Source: Pelagibius sp041565695 (GTDB lineage: Bacteria > Pseudomonadota > Alphaproteobacteria > Kiloniellales > Kiloniellaceae). Taken from it: DNA of 5,754 nucleotides. Within the stretch, counting starts at the first letter, position 1. Each line of letters opens with the position of its first letter. The DNA lies in NCBI GenBank assembly GCA_041565695.1, contig JBFGUI010000243.1:1-5754 (forward strand). Direction: 5' to 3'. Shown in pieces: positions 1 to 5,754 of the stretch. The notes below the pieces were generated by a model, which worked only from the letters and a program-made list of their open reading frames with translations, made no database searches and had not been told where the DNA came from. The translations under genes and the position numbers were made by a program.

Positions 1-1811
1 CCGGAGACCAGGGAGTGCACCTTGTTGGTGAACTCGCTGGGCACCGAGATGGTGACCTCGTAGATCGGCTCCAGCAGCACCGGATCGCAGTTGGGCATGC
101 CCTCGGCCATGGCCATGCGTCCGACGGTCTTGAAGGCCTGGTCAGAGGAGTCGACGGAATGGTGCTGGCCGTCGAACAGCGTCACGGAGACATCGACCAC
201 CGGGAAGCCGAGCGGACCGCGGGAAAGGTACTCCTTGGTCCCGTGCTCGACGGCGCCGATGTACTGGCGCGGCACCGCGCCACCGACGACCTTGTCGACA
301 AACTCGAAGCCCTCGCCGCGCGGCAGTGGCCGGATCTCCACATGCACGTCGCCGAACTGGCCGTGCCCGCCGGTTTGACGCTTGAAGCGGGAGTGCTGCT
401 TGGTGCCCTTGCGGATGGTCTCCTTATAGGCGGTCTGCGGCCGGGCCGCGTCGACCTCGACGTTGTAGCGGTTCTTCAGACGGTCGACCGCCAGCTTCAG
501 GTGGATGTCGCCCTGGCCGCGCAGCAGCATCTCGTTGGTGTCGTCGTTGTGCTCCAGCACCAGCGAGGGGTCTTCCTCGATCAGCTTGGCGAGGCTTGCG
601 GTCAGCTTCACTTCGTCCTGGCGGTTGTGCGGGCGGATGGCGAGGCTGAAGACGGGCTTGGCGAGCTCCGGCCAGACCAGGCCGGCATCCGCCTGGCGTC
701 CGGCCTCGGTCAGCAGGTCACCGGTCTTGACCGAGTCCATGCGGCCAAGGGCCACCAGTTCACCGATGCCGGCGCTGTCGATCTTCTGAGTCTCGCCGCC
801 CATCAGGTGGTAGAGCCCAGAGATCCGGTCGTCGCCCAGGGTTTCGCCGTCCTTCACGCTGCCGCGCCAGATCCGCGCCACCGACATCTTGCCGGTGTGC
901 GACTGGTGATACGTGCGGATCACCGAGGCGGCAAAGCCGCTGCCGTCCGGCACACCGAGGCGCGCGGCGGTGATCGACGGCTCCGGCGTCTCATGGCGCA
1001 GCGCCTTCATCAGGCGGGTGATGCCGTGGCCAAGATCCGCCGAACCGAACAGCACCGGAACGATGAGATCCCCGGCAAGGTCCTTGCTGATCTGCTCGTA
1101 GATCTCGTCGGAGGCCGGTACCTTGTCCTCGAGCAGCTGCTCGAGCAGGCCGTCGTCGTAGTCGGCCAGCGACTCCAGCAGCTCCTGACGCGCCTCGGCC
1201 TCGCGGTCCTTGACCTGCTCGGGCATCTCGATGAGCTCCGACTGCTTGTCGAGGTTGTAGCGCCAGGCGCGCTCACTCACCAGGTCGACGAAGCCTGTGA
1301 TCTCCTCGCCTTCGCGGATCGGCACCTGGCGCAGCACCAGCGGCCGTTCCGAGACCGACTGCAGGGACTCCAGCAGATCGCGCACCCGCACCGAAGCCTT
1401 GTCCATCTTGTTGACGAAGAGGATGTGGGGGATCTGGTAGTCGTCGAGAAACTTGAAAATCGGCGCCAGGGTCAGCGCCCGCTCGGGCTCGGGGCTGGCG
1501 ACCACCACCGCCACGTCGACGCCCATGAGGACGGAGTGGCAGTCCTGCGCCAGTTCAATGGAGCCGGGACAGTCGATGAACGACCAGTTCTCTCCCAGGT
1601 AGGTGCAGTGCGCGAAGTTGGGCTCGGTGGTCATCTGGCGCGCGCGCGCCTCGGGCACGGAGTCACCCACGGAGCTGCCCTCGACCACGGAGCCTTTGCG
1701 ATGGATCGCACCGGTGTGCAAGAGCAGAGCTTCCAGCAGGCTGGTCTTGCCGCTGGTATAGGGTCCCACGAGAGCGGCGCAGCGCGCCGCCGATACCGAT
1801 CTGGACGTCAT
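1..1811 (-). CDS. Elongation factor G-like GTPase (EF-G paralogue), C-terminus cut by window edge
   Basis: A translational GTPase related to EF-G, which moves tRNA and mRNA through the ribosome using GTP; the role of this paralogue is not certain. From the ATG at 1811 the frame is open for 603 codons to the left edge, and about 70 residues of domain V are probably missing. Visible: P-loop GPYTSGKT (residues 16-23), G3 motif DCPGS (80-84), NKMD (134-137), FGSA (about 250), domain II from about 290, domain III from about 386, domain IV start TGGHGQFGDV (about 480) and tip HSVDSSDQAF (about 549), then PVLLEPIYEV entering domain V. The start is fixed by GGGGAGG at 1817-1823, five bases upstream. 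Odd points: G3 has Ser where canonical EF-G has the catalytic His (DTPGH), and the switch I motif RGITI is replaced by residues near QMTTEPN (59-65). I believe this matches an alphaproteobacterial EF-G-like family rather than the housekeeping fusA. Family assignment is strong; function is open. Confidence 0.9.
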   Translation of the reverse strand, partial: MTSRSVSAARCAALVGPYTSGKTSLLEALLLHTGAIHRKGSVVEGSSVGDSVPEARARQMTTEPNFAHCTYLGENWSFIDCPGSIELAQDCHSVLMGVDVAVVVASPEPERALTLAPIFKFLDDYQIPHILFVNKMDKASVRVRDLLESLQSVSERPLVLRQVPIREGEEITGFVDLVSERAWRYNLDKQSELIEMPEQVKDREAEARQELLESLADYDDGLLEQLLEDKVPASDEIYEQISKDLAGDLIVPVLFGSADLGHGITRLMKALRHETPEPSITAARLGVPDGSGFAASVIRTYHQSHTGKMSVARIWRGSVKDGETLGDDRISGLYHLMGGETQKIDSAGIGELVALGRMDSVKTGDLLTEAGRQADAGLVWPELAKPVFSLAIRPHNRQDEVKLTASLAKLIEEDPSLVLEHNDDTNEMLLRGQGDIHLKLAVDRLKNRYNVEVDAARPQTAYKETIRKGTKQHSRFKRQTGGHGQFGDVHVEIRPLPRGEGFEFVDKVVGGAVPRQYIGAVEHGTKEYLSRGPLGFPVVDVSVTLFDGQHHSVDSSDQAFKTVGRMAMAEGMPNCDPVLLEPIYEVTISVPSEFTNKVHSLVS

Positions 1812-1816
1812 GGTTT

Positions 1817-1823
1817 CCTCCCC
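1817..1823 (-). promoter_or_regulatory. Ribosome binding site of the EF-G-like gene
   Basis: On the minus strand the sequence reads GGGGAGG followed by five bases and then the ATG at 1811-1809. This near-perfect Shine-Dalgarno match decides the start. The P-loop begins 15 residues later, which suits an EF-G N-terminus. Confidence 0.7.
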
Positions 1824-2024
1824 TTCGCCCCCGGGGGTCAACCACGAGCCTCCCCCCTTCTCCGGCTGGCTTGTGCGAACCCGGGGCGAATGTCCTTCGT
1901 GTGGTTGGGCTGGCGGGCCCGCTCCTGGCCCCGTCTTCACCCTTATGTAAGCCTATGGTTTCAAACTCCTCCGCCGGCTGGCAACCAAAATCCGGGTCGC
2001 CCGCGGGCGGCACCGGGGGCGGTC

Positions 2025-2059
2025 TCGGAATTTCAGTGACTTCGACCCTGAAATCCGGA
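2025..2059. repeat. Imperfect inverted repeat spanning the candidate argC promoter
   Basis: ATTTCAG at 2030-2036 is repeated inverted as CTGAAAT at 2048-2054. Allowing two mismatches, the arms extend to 12 bases each (2025-2036 and 2048-2059) around an 11-base centre. The repeat covers the candidate -35 box and reaches the -10 box, a typical place for a repressor operator. No regulator gene is nearby to support a name. Confidence 0.4.
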
Positions 2060-2063
2060 TAAT
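2036..2063 (+). promoter_or_regulatory. Candidate sigma-70-type promoter of argC
   Basis: GTGACT at 2036-2041 matches four of six bases of TTGACA, and GATAAT at 2058-2063 matches five of six of TATAAT, with a 16-base spacer. Transcription would begin near 2070, giving a leader of about 80 bases before the argC ATG at 2151. It sits in the most AT-rich part of an otherwise GC-rich spacer. This is a motif match only, so confidence is modest. Confidence 0.4.
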
Positions 2064-2066
2064 TCC

Positions 2067-2084
2067 AAGTCTCAGCAGAGACTT
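2067..2084. repeat. Seven-base-pair inverted repeat just after the argC -10 box
   Basis: AAGTCTC (2067-2073) and GAGACTT (2078-2084) are perfectly complementary around the four-base centre AGCA. If transcription starts near 2070 the first arm is only partly transcribed, so a DNA operator over the start site is more likely than an RNA hairpin. No T-tract follows, so it is not a terminator. Confidence 0.4.
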
Positions 2085-2120
2085 CCTGCGGCGTCCCCCA
2101 CCCTGGGTGGCGGACCCGCT

Positions 2121-2132
2121 TTGGCATGCCAA
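2121..2132. repeat. Perfect 12-base palindrome upstream of the argC ribosome site
   Basis: TTGGCATGCCAA is exactly self-complementary and lies 18 bases before the argC ATG. It has the form of a site for a dimeric DNA-binding protein, TTGGC-N2-GCCAA. It lies outside the preferred coding region but would be coding if translation began at the TTG at 2121. A chance origin is possible; no regulator is assigned. Confidence 0.4.
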
Positions 2133-2150
2133 GAGACAGGACGGGACGAC

Positions 2151-3116
2151 ATGACGGCGCGGGTTTTCATCGACGGCGAGGCAGGCACCACCGGGCTCCA
2201 GATCCGGACCCGCCTGGAATCGCGCGCCGACGTCAGCCTGATCCGCCTCGCCGAGGCCGAGCGCAAGGACAGCGCCGCGCGCGCCCGCGCGCTGAACGAG
2301 GCCGATCTCGCCATTCTCTGCCTGCCCGACGAGGCGGCGCGCGAGGCGGTCAGCCTGATCGAGAACCCGGAGACCCGGGTGATCGACGCCAGCACCGCCT
2401 ACCGGACCGACCCGGACTGGACCTACGGCTTTCCGGAGATGGACCGCGACCAGGCGACGAAGGTCGCCGCCGCCAAGCGGGTCAGCAATCCGGGCTGCTA
2501 TCCGACCGGCGCGGTCGCGCTGATCCGCCCGCTCGTGAGTGCAGGTCTGCTGCCGACGGACTTCCCGATTACCGTCAACGCGGTCTCCGGCTATTCCGGC
2601 GGCGGCAAGAACCTGATCCGCCGCTACGAGGAGGCCGATGCGCCCGATCACCTGGCCAGTGCCTACCGCGCCTACGCCCTGAGCCTCGCCCACAAGCACC
2701 TGCCGGAAATGCGGGTGCACGGCGGCCTCGATCACACGCCGCTCTTCGTGCCGGCCGTGGGCAACTACTACAAGGGCATGCTGGTGCAGGTGCCTCTGCA
2801 GCTCTGGGCCCTGCCGGGCAAGCCGCGGCCGGACGCCCTGCGCGAGGTGCTGCAGGCCCACTATGCTGGGCAGGATTTCGTTTCCGTGGCGCCGGCGGAA
2901 GAAGGCGCCGGCCTGGAGGCCCTCGACCCTGAGGGCCTCAACGGCACAAACGCCATGCGTCTCTATGTGTTCGGCAACGCCGCGGGCGACCAGGCGGCGC
3001 TGGCTGCGGTGCTCGACAACCTCGGCAAGGGGGCATCCGGCGCGGCGGTGCAGAACATGAACCTCATGCTCGGCCTCGACCCGCAGGCCGGCCTCAGCGA
3101 GCGCCTCGCGGCCTGA
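2151..3116 (+). CDS. argC: N-acetyl-gamma-glutamyl-phosphate reductase, type 2
   Basis: Catalyses the third step of arginine (ornithine) biosynthesis in the cytoplasm: NADPH-dependent reduction of N-acetylglutamyl 5-phosphate to N-acetylglutamate 5-semialdehyde. The 321-residue protein shows an N-terminal dinucleotide-binding turn DGEAGTTG (residues 8-15, GxxGxxG), the active-site cysteine in SNPGCYPTG (Cys116), the VSGYSGGGK segment (145-153) and HKHLPEM (181-187), which carries the conserved histidine region. Its length and start fit the shorter 'type 2' ArgC family rather than the longer type 1 enzyme. The ATG at 2151 is chosen because AGGA at 2138-2141 lies nine bases upstream and MTARVFIDGEAGTTG begins as family members do. 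An in-frame TTG at 2121 would add ten residues of no family character. No other arg gene is present in the window. The gene ends 24 bases before a strong hairpin terminator, so it is probably the last or only gene of its transcript. Confidence 0.96.
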   Translation: MTARVFIDGEAGTTGLQIRTRLESRADVSLIRLAEAERKDSAARARALNEADLAILCLPDEAAREAVSLIENPETRVIDASTAYRTDPDWTYGFPEMDRDQATKVAAAKRVSNPGCYPTGAVALIRPLVSAGLLPTDFPITVNAVSGYSGGGKNLIRRYEEADAPDHLASAYRAYALSLAHKHLPEMRVHGGLDHTPLFVPAVGNYYKGMLVQVPLQLWALPGKPRPDALREVLQAHYAGQDFVSVAPAEEGAGLEALDPEGLNGTNAMRLYVFGNAAGDQAALAAVLDNLGKGASGAAVQNMNLMLGLDPQAGLSERLAA

Positions 3117-3140
3117 CGCTTAGATTATCAGACAGCAAAG

Positions 3141-3168
3141 AGGGGCGGCCCGGCGGGCCGCCCCTTTT
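3141..3168 (+). terminator. Rho-independent terminator of argC, possibly serving both convergent genes
   Basis: An 11-base-pair GC-rich stem pairs 3141-3151 with 3155-3165 around the loop GGC, followed by TTTT at 3165-3168. It is 24 bases after the argC stop. Read on the minus strand the stem is the same and is followed by CTCTTT, a weaker tract, about 27 bases after the chemoreceptor stop at 3195. It may therefore end both transcripts. Confidence 0.85.
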
Positions 3169-3194
3169 CACGTCACGCCAGGACTTACAGAACG

Positions 3195-4919
3195 TCAGGC
3201 GCTCTTGCGCACCTTGTCCAGGAAGGCGCCGACCTGCTGCTTCAGGGCGTTGGCGTCGCCGTTGAGGCCTTCCATGGCGCTCACCGCCTGCTGCACGGCG
3301 CTCATGGTCTGCTCCGAGGCGCTGCGCACCTCGGCGATGGTCGAGGACACCTTGCCGGTATCGCGCGCCGCCGATTCCACGTTGCGACCGATTTCCTGGG
3401 TGGCGGCGTTCTGCTGCTCGACCGCGGAGGCGATGGCGGTGGTCGACTCGTTGACCTGGCCGATGACACCGCGGATCGCCGCGATGGCGGAGACCGCCTC
3501 GGTGGTGGCGGTCTGCATCTCCTTGATCTGGTCGGAGATCTCCTCGGTCGCCTTGGTGGTCTGCGAGGCCAGGGTCTTGACCTCGTTGGCGACCACGGCG
3601 AAGCCCTTGCCCGCCTCGCCGGCTCGTGCCGCCTCGATGGTGGCGTTCAAGGCCAGCAGATTGGTCTGCTCGGCGATCTCGTTGATCAGCTTTACCACGT
3701 CGCCGATCTTCTGCGCGGCGATGTCGAGCGACTGCACGGTCTCGTTGGTCGAGTCCGCCTGCTGCACGGCGCCGGCGGCGACCTTCGCCGACTCGCTGGC
3801 GCGACGAGCGATCTCGGCGATCGAGGCCGACATCTGTTCGGCGGCGGCGGCGACGCTGTCGACGTTGCTGCTGGCGCCCTCGGCGGCACCGCTCACCTGG
3901 CCGCTCTTCTCGCTGGTCTGGCTCGCCAGGCTCTGCACTTCCTTGGTCGAGGCATCGATGTGGGCAGCGGCATCCAGAACCGAGGTCACCTTGGCGGCCA
4001 CCGACTTCTCGAACTCGTCGGCCAGGCTGTTCATCGCGCCGTGCTTTTCGGCCTTCGAGCGGGCTTCCTGCTCGCTGCGCTCCTGCTCCAGGCGGCGCTT
4101 CTCCAGGGCGTTCTCTTTGAAGATCTGCACCGCGCGGGCCATGTCGCCGATCTCGTCGCCCTGGTTCTGGTAGGCGACCTCGACCTGGGTGTCGTCACGC
4201 GCGAGGCGGTCCATCACCGCAGCGAGGCGCGGCAGTGGGCGCAGCAGCATGCGGTAGGCGAAGAAGGCCATCACCGCGGTGAACAGTATGGCGATCGCCG
4301 CGGCGATGGCCAGCTGGGTGGTCAGTTCACCGAGCACCGCGTTGATGTTGGACTTCAGCACGCCGGCATAGAGAATACCGATCACCTTGCCCTCGGGCGA
4401 AAAGATCGGCGCGTAGATGGTGTAGTAGGCCTTGCCGAGGATGACTGCCTCGCCGCGGAAGGTCTCGCCCTTGGTCACCACCGGGTAGACCGCGCCCTTC
4501 TGGCCGAGCGGCGTGCCGATGGCGCGGCTGCCGTCATCCTTCTTGATGTTCGTGGTGCGGCGCCAGAAGTCCTTGGTCTCCTCCTCCCACACGAAGACCG
4601 TCGCGGTCTCGCCGGTCAGGTAGCCGACGCGATCGATCATGGCGTGGTCGGTAAACTCAGGAATGCCGTCAATGACGATGCGCTCGACCTGCGAGCCCTT
4701 CTTGGTCACCTGCAACTGCGGGAAGTTCTGGGCGAAGATGTCCGCAGCGATGCGCAGGCTGGCGGACTGGCGCTCGACCACCTGGTCGCGGATCTCGCCC
4801 TGGATGGCGAAGATGGCGGCTGTCGCGCAGGCGGCGACAGCAACGATGATCAATGCGATATTGAGGACCATCGTCTTTGTCGTGAGCCTGATGCTCTTGA
4901 CGGCGGAAAGCGGCTTCAT
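3195..4919 (-). CDS. Methyl-accepting chemotaxis protein with periplasmic Cache-type sensor
   Basis: An inner-membrane chemoreceptor that would bind a ligand outside the membrane and control CheA kinase through CheW. The 574-residue protein has TM1 (about 17-39), a periplasmic sensor (about 40-202) ending in YTIYAPIFSPEGKVIGILYAGV (166-187), typical of a single Cache domain of the Cache_3-Cache_2 type, then TM2 (about 203-222). A HAMP domain follows (about 223-276, with Pro228 and DEIG at 255-258), a charged coiled-coil linker (about 270-300), and the signalling domain to the end. The conserved hairpin tip EQTNLLALNATIEAARAGE starts at Glu417. The C-terminus FLDKVRKSA carries no CheR/CheB-tethering pentapeptide. 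The frame is open 43 codons further upstream (to 5048), but that stretch has no sensor or signal character. The ATG at 4919, with a purine-rich GAGAGAG before it, puts TM1 in the usual place. The ligand cannot be told. No other chemotaxis gene is in view. Confidence 0.95.
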   Translation of the reverse strand: MKPLSAVKSIRLTTKTMVLNIALIIVAVAACATAAIFAIQGEIRDQVVERQSASLRIAADIFAQNFPQLQVTKKGSQVERIVIDGIPEFTDHAMIDRVGYLTGETATVFVWEEETKDFWRRTTNIKKDDGSRAIGTPLGQKGAVYPVVTKGETFRGEAVILGKAYYTIYAPIFSPEGKVIGILYAGVLKSNINAVLGELTTQLAIAAAIAILFTAVMAFFAYRMLLRPLPRLAAVMDRLARDDTQVEVAYQNQGDEIGDMARAVQIFKENALEKRRLEQERSEQEARSKAEKHGAMNSLADEFEKSVAAKVTSVLDAAAHIDASTKEVQSLASQTSEKSGQVSGAAEGASSNVDSVAAAAEQMSASIAEIARRASESAKVAAGAVQQADSTNETVQSLDIAAQKIGDVVKLINEIAEQTNLLALNATIEAARAGEAGKGFAVVANEVKTLASQTTKATEEISDQIKEMQTATTEAVSAIAAIRGVIGQVNESTTAIASAVEQQNAATQEIGRNVESAARDTGKVSSTIAEVRSASEQTMSAVQQAVSAMEGLNGDANALKQQVGAFLDKVRKSA

Positions 4920-5086
4920 GGATCTCTCTCTTGCACAGCGTTCGTGCTGCCCGTCGCTTGTCGCGGGTAGCTTTGCAAGCGCCAGTAGTCCTAATTTCAC
5001 CTTATTAAATGGTAAATTTCGCCTGAAGGGCGAGCCGGGCGCGTGCATGAATGAGAGGATTATCTACTTTTGCGGGAATTGTGCCG
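4920..5086. other. Spacer between amidase and chemoreceptor, likely holding the chemoreceptor promoter
   Basis: This 167-base gap has a distinctly AT-rich core at 4991-5019 (minus strand GAAATTTACCATTTAATAAGGTGAAATTAG), set in GC-rich sequence. That fits a promoter for the downstream chemoreceptor. TTTAAT is a five-of-six -10 match, but no good -35 box sits at the right spacing, so no precise promoter is called. On the minus strand TCGCC-CTTCA-GGCGA (5019-5033) followed by AATTT is a weak hairpin that could act as a poor terminator after the amidase gene. Confidence 0.4.
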
Positions 5087-5754
5087 TCACGCGAGGGACG
5101 GCGGCCGTCGATCGAACCAGGGCCGGGCCTTTTCGAACTGTGCGGCGAGCGACAACAGCAGCGCTTCCGCGCCGACCCGGCCCGCGATCTGCACGCCCAC
5201 CGGCAGCCCGTCCGGCGTCCAGTGCAGCGGCAGGGAGGCCGCCGGCTGGCCGGACATGTTGAACATCTGGGTATAGGTGACGTAGGGCTGGACCGCCCGG
5301 TTGAAGCCGTCGAAGTCGGCCGCCATGGTGTCCAGGCTGCCGAGACGCGCCGGGGGCTGCGCCATGGTCGGCGTCAGCAGGGCGTCGTAGGGCTGCAGGA
5401 AGGCGTTGAGACGGTAGCCGAACTGCCGCACGGCCGACTGGGCGCGCAGGAAGCCGGCGGCCGTGATGCTGCGGCCCCGCTCGGCGAACAGCCAGGTCAG
5501 GGTCTCTACGTCCTCCCGGGCCGCGCCCTCGGGGCGCAGCGGGTTGCCGGGCGCCAGGGTGTCGGCCATGCTCGAAGCGACGATGATGATCATGTTCTCG
5601 CGCAGCTCGTTGTAGTCGACGGGCAGCGTCACCTCCTCCACCAGGTGCCCCATCTCGGCCGCCAGCGCCGCCGCCTGCTCCACCGCCGCGCGGCATTCCG
5701 GATGCAGCGACACGTCGCCGGGCGTCTTCGCGGTCCAGGCAATGCGCAGCCGCC
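5087..5754 (-). CDS. Amidase-signature family hydrolase, C-terminal part (N-terminus beyond window)
   Basis: The frame is open from the right edge to the TGA at 5087-5089 and shows 221 residues. It reads RLRIAWTAKTPGDVSLHPECRAAVEQAAALAAEMGH, the usual central segment of amidase-signature enzymes, then LLTPTMAQPP (about 125-134 of the visible part). The C-terminal core follows: MFNMSGQPAASLPL (about 162-175), TPDGLPVGVQIAGR, and a final helix ending FEKARPWFD. These enzymes hydrolyse amide bonds with a Ser-cisSer-Lys triad. The triad lies in the N-terminal half, which is outside the window, so activity cannot be judged. The TPTMAQPP and SGQPAASLPLHWTPDGLPVG segments recall the 6-aminohexanoate cyclic-dimer hydrolase (NylA-like) branch, but substrate is not predictable. 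An internal GTG at 5713 could be mistaken for a start; the family match continues upstream of it, so the gene is simply cut by the edge. Confidence 0.9.
   Translation of the reverse strand, partial: RLRIAWTAKTPGDVSLHPECRAAVEQAAALAAEMGHLVEEVTLPVDYNELRENMIIIVASSMADTLAPGNPLRPEGAAREDVETLTWLFAERGRSITAAGFLRAQSAVRQFGYRLNAFLQPYDALLTPTMAQPPARLGSLDTMAADFDGFNRAVQPYVTYTQMFNMSGQPAASLPLHWTPDGLPVGVQIAGRVGAEALLLSLAAQFEKARPWFDRRPPSLA

Larger units (their letters stand above)
1812..2150. other. Divergent intergenic region between the EF-G-like gene and argC
   Basis: These 339 bases separate two divergent genes. No convincing protein gene or tRNA was seen; short open frames here lack a ribosome site and recognisable content. 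The argC half holds a candidate promoter (2036-2063), an inverted repeat across it (2025-2059), a seven-base-pair inverted repeat (2067-2084), a short palindrome (2098-2110) and a perfect 12-base palindrome (2121-2132). The EF-G side has an AT-richer patch near 1939-1967 (minus strand TTTGAAACC..CTTACATAAGG), but its TTGAAA is too close to the TACATA-like box to make a normal sigma-70 promoter, so I call no promoter there. A self-complementary CCCCCGGGGG at 1828-1837 lies in the EF-G leader. Confidence 0.6.

Noticed and set aside
1900..1987. A possible tRNA ending in ACCA, with a GGTTTCAAACTCC stretch resembling a T-loop.
   Set aside because: No complementary acceptor strand lies about 70 bases upstream, and no cloverleaf forms.
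15..2039. A 674-codon open frame on the plus strand antisense to the whole EF-G-like gene.
   Set aside because: Its codons mirror those of the minus-strand gene, its product is rich in Leu, His, Arg and Asp with no recognisable domain, and the opposite strand encodes a clear GTPase with a good ribosome site. In GC-rich genes such antisense frames stay open through codon bias.
1988..2058. Direct repeat AAATCCGG at 1988-1995 and 2051-2058.
   Set aside because: Eight bases, only two copies and no consistent spacing with promoter boxes; may be chance.
1663..2127. A 154-codon minus-strand frame that could look like an upstream start for the EF-G-like gene.
   Set aside because: It is in a different frame from the GTPase; its end is a shifted reading of the P-loop region. 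A frameshift is not needed because the true frame begins cleanly at 1811 after a strong ribosome site.
1953..2861. A 302-codon minus-strand frame across argC and its upstream region.
   Set aside because: It is antisense to argC, has an Arg/His-rich composition and no domain, and would overlap the argC promoter.
3960..4970. A 336-codon plus-strand frame, and another of 322 codons at 3205-4173, antisense to the chemoreceptor.
   Set aside because: The minus strand encodes a full chemoreceptor with ordered domains; the antisense products are low-complexity and match nothing I know.
4965..4990. A sigma-54-like element on the minus strand, TGGCGCTTGCAAAGC, before the chemoreceptor.
   Set aside because: GG and GC have the right ten-base spacing, but the second box reads AAGC instead of TTGC, so the match is too poor.
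5003..5019. A CtrA-like site (TTTACCATTTAA on the minus strand).
   Set aside because: Only one half resembles TTAA-N7-TTAA; the other half does not match.
4920..5048. A 43-residue N-terminal extension of the chemoreceptor.
   Set aside because: It would place the AT-rich promoter-like sequence inside the gene and put 59 residues before TM1; the start at 4919 is the usual layout.

Overview
The window is GC-rich (roughly two thirds G+C by eye) and looks like chromosomal DNA from an alphaproteobacterium, perhaps of the Rhodospirillales type. The basis is the codon use, a short 'type 2' ArgC, and an EF-G paralogue of a kind I associate with alphaproteobacteria. The genus cannot be named. Four protein genes account for most of the window, and two of them run off its edges. 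I found no RNA gene, insertion sequence, CRISPR array, prophage gene or integration scar.

Layout, left to right. Positions 1-1811 (minus) hold most of an elongation factor G-like GTPase, cut in domain V by the left edge. Positions 1812-2150 are a divergent intergenic region with a candidate promoter and several inverted repeats on the argC side. Positions 2151-3116 (plus) hold argC, N-acetyl-gamma-glutamyl-phosphate reductase of arginine biosynthesis. A strong hairpin terminator at 3141-3168 lies between the convergent argC and the next gene. Positions 3195-4919 (minus) hold a complete methyl-accepting chemotaxis protein with a periplasmic Cache-type sensor. Positions 4920-5086 are an AT-richer spacer. 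Positions 5087-5754 (minus) hold the C-terminal part of an amidase-signature hydrolase, cut at its N-terminus by the right edge.

The genes do not form one pathway: translation or ribosome GTPase, arginine biosynthesis, chemotaxis, amide hydrolysis. Only the amidase and the chemoreceptor share orientation and adjacency, and 167 bases separate them, so co-transcription is uncertain. No chemotaxis partner gene (cheA, cheW, cheR, cheB) is present, so the receptor is an orphan here.

I see no clear new multi-gene system. The points most worth checking are the altered G motifs of the EF-G-like protein (no histidine in the DxPGH position, no RGITI switch I) and the cluster of inverted repeats around the argC promoter and start codon. 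Long open frames antisense to the EF-G-like gene and the chemoreceptor gene are best explained as codon-bias shadows.
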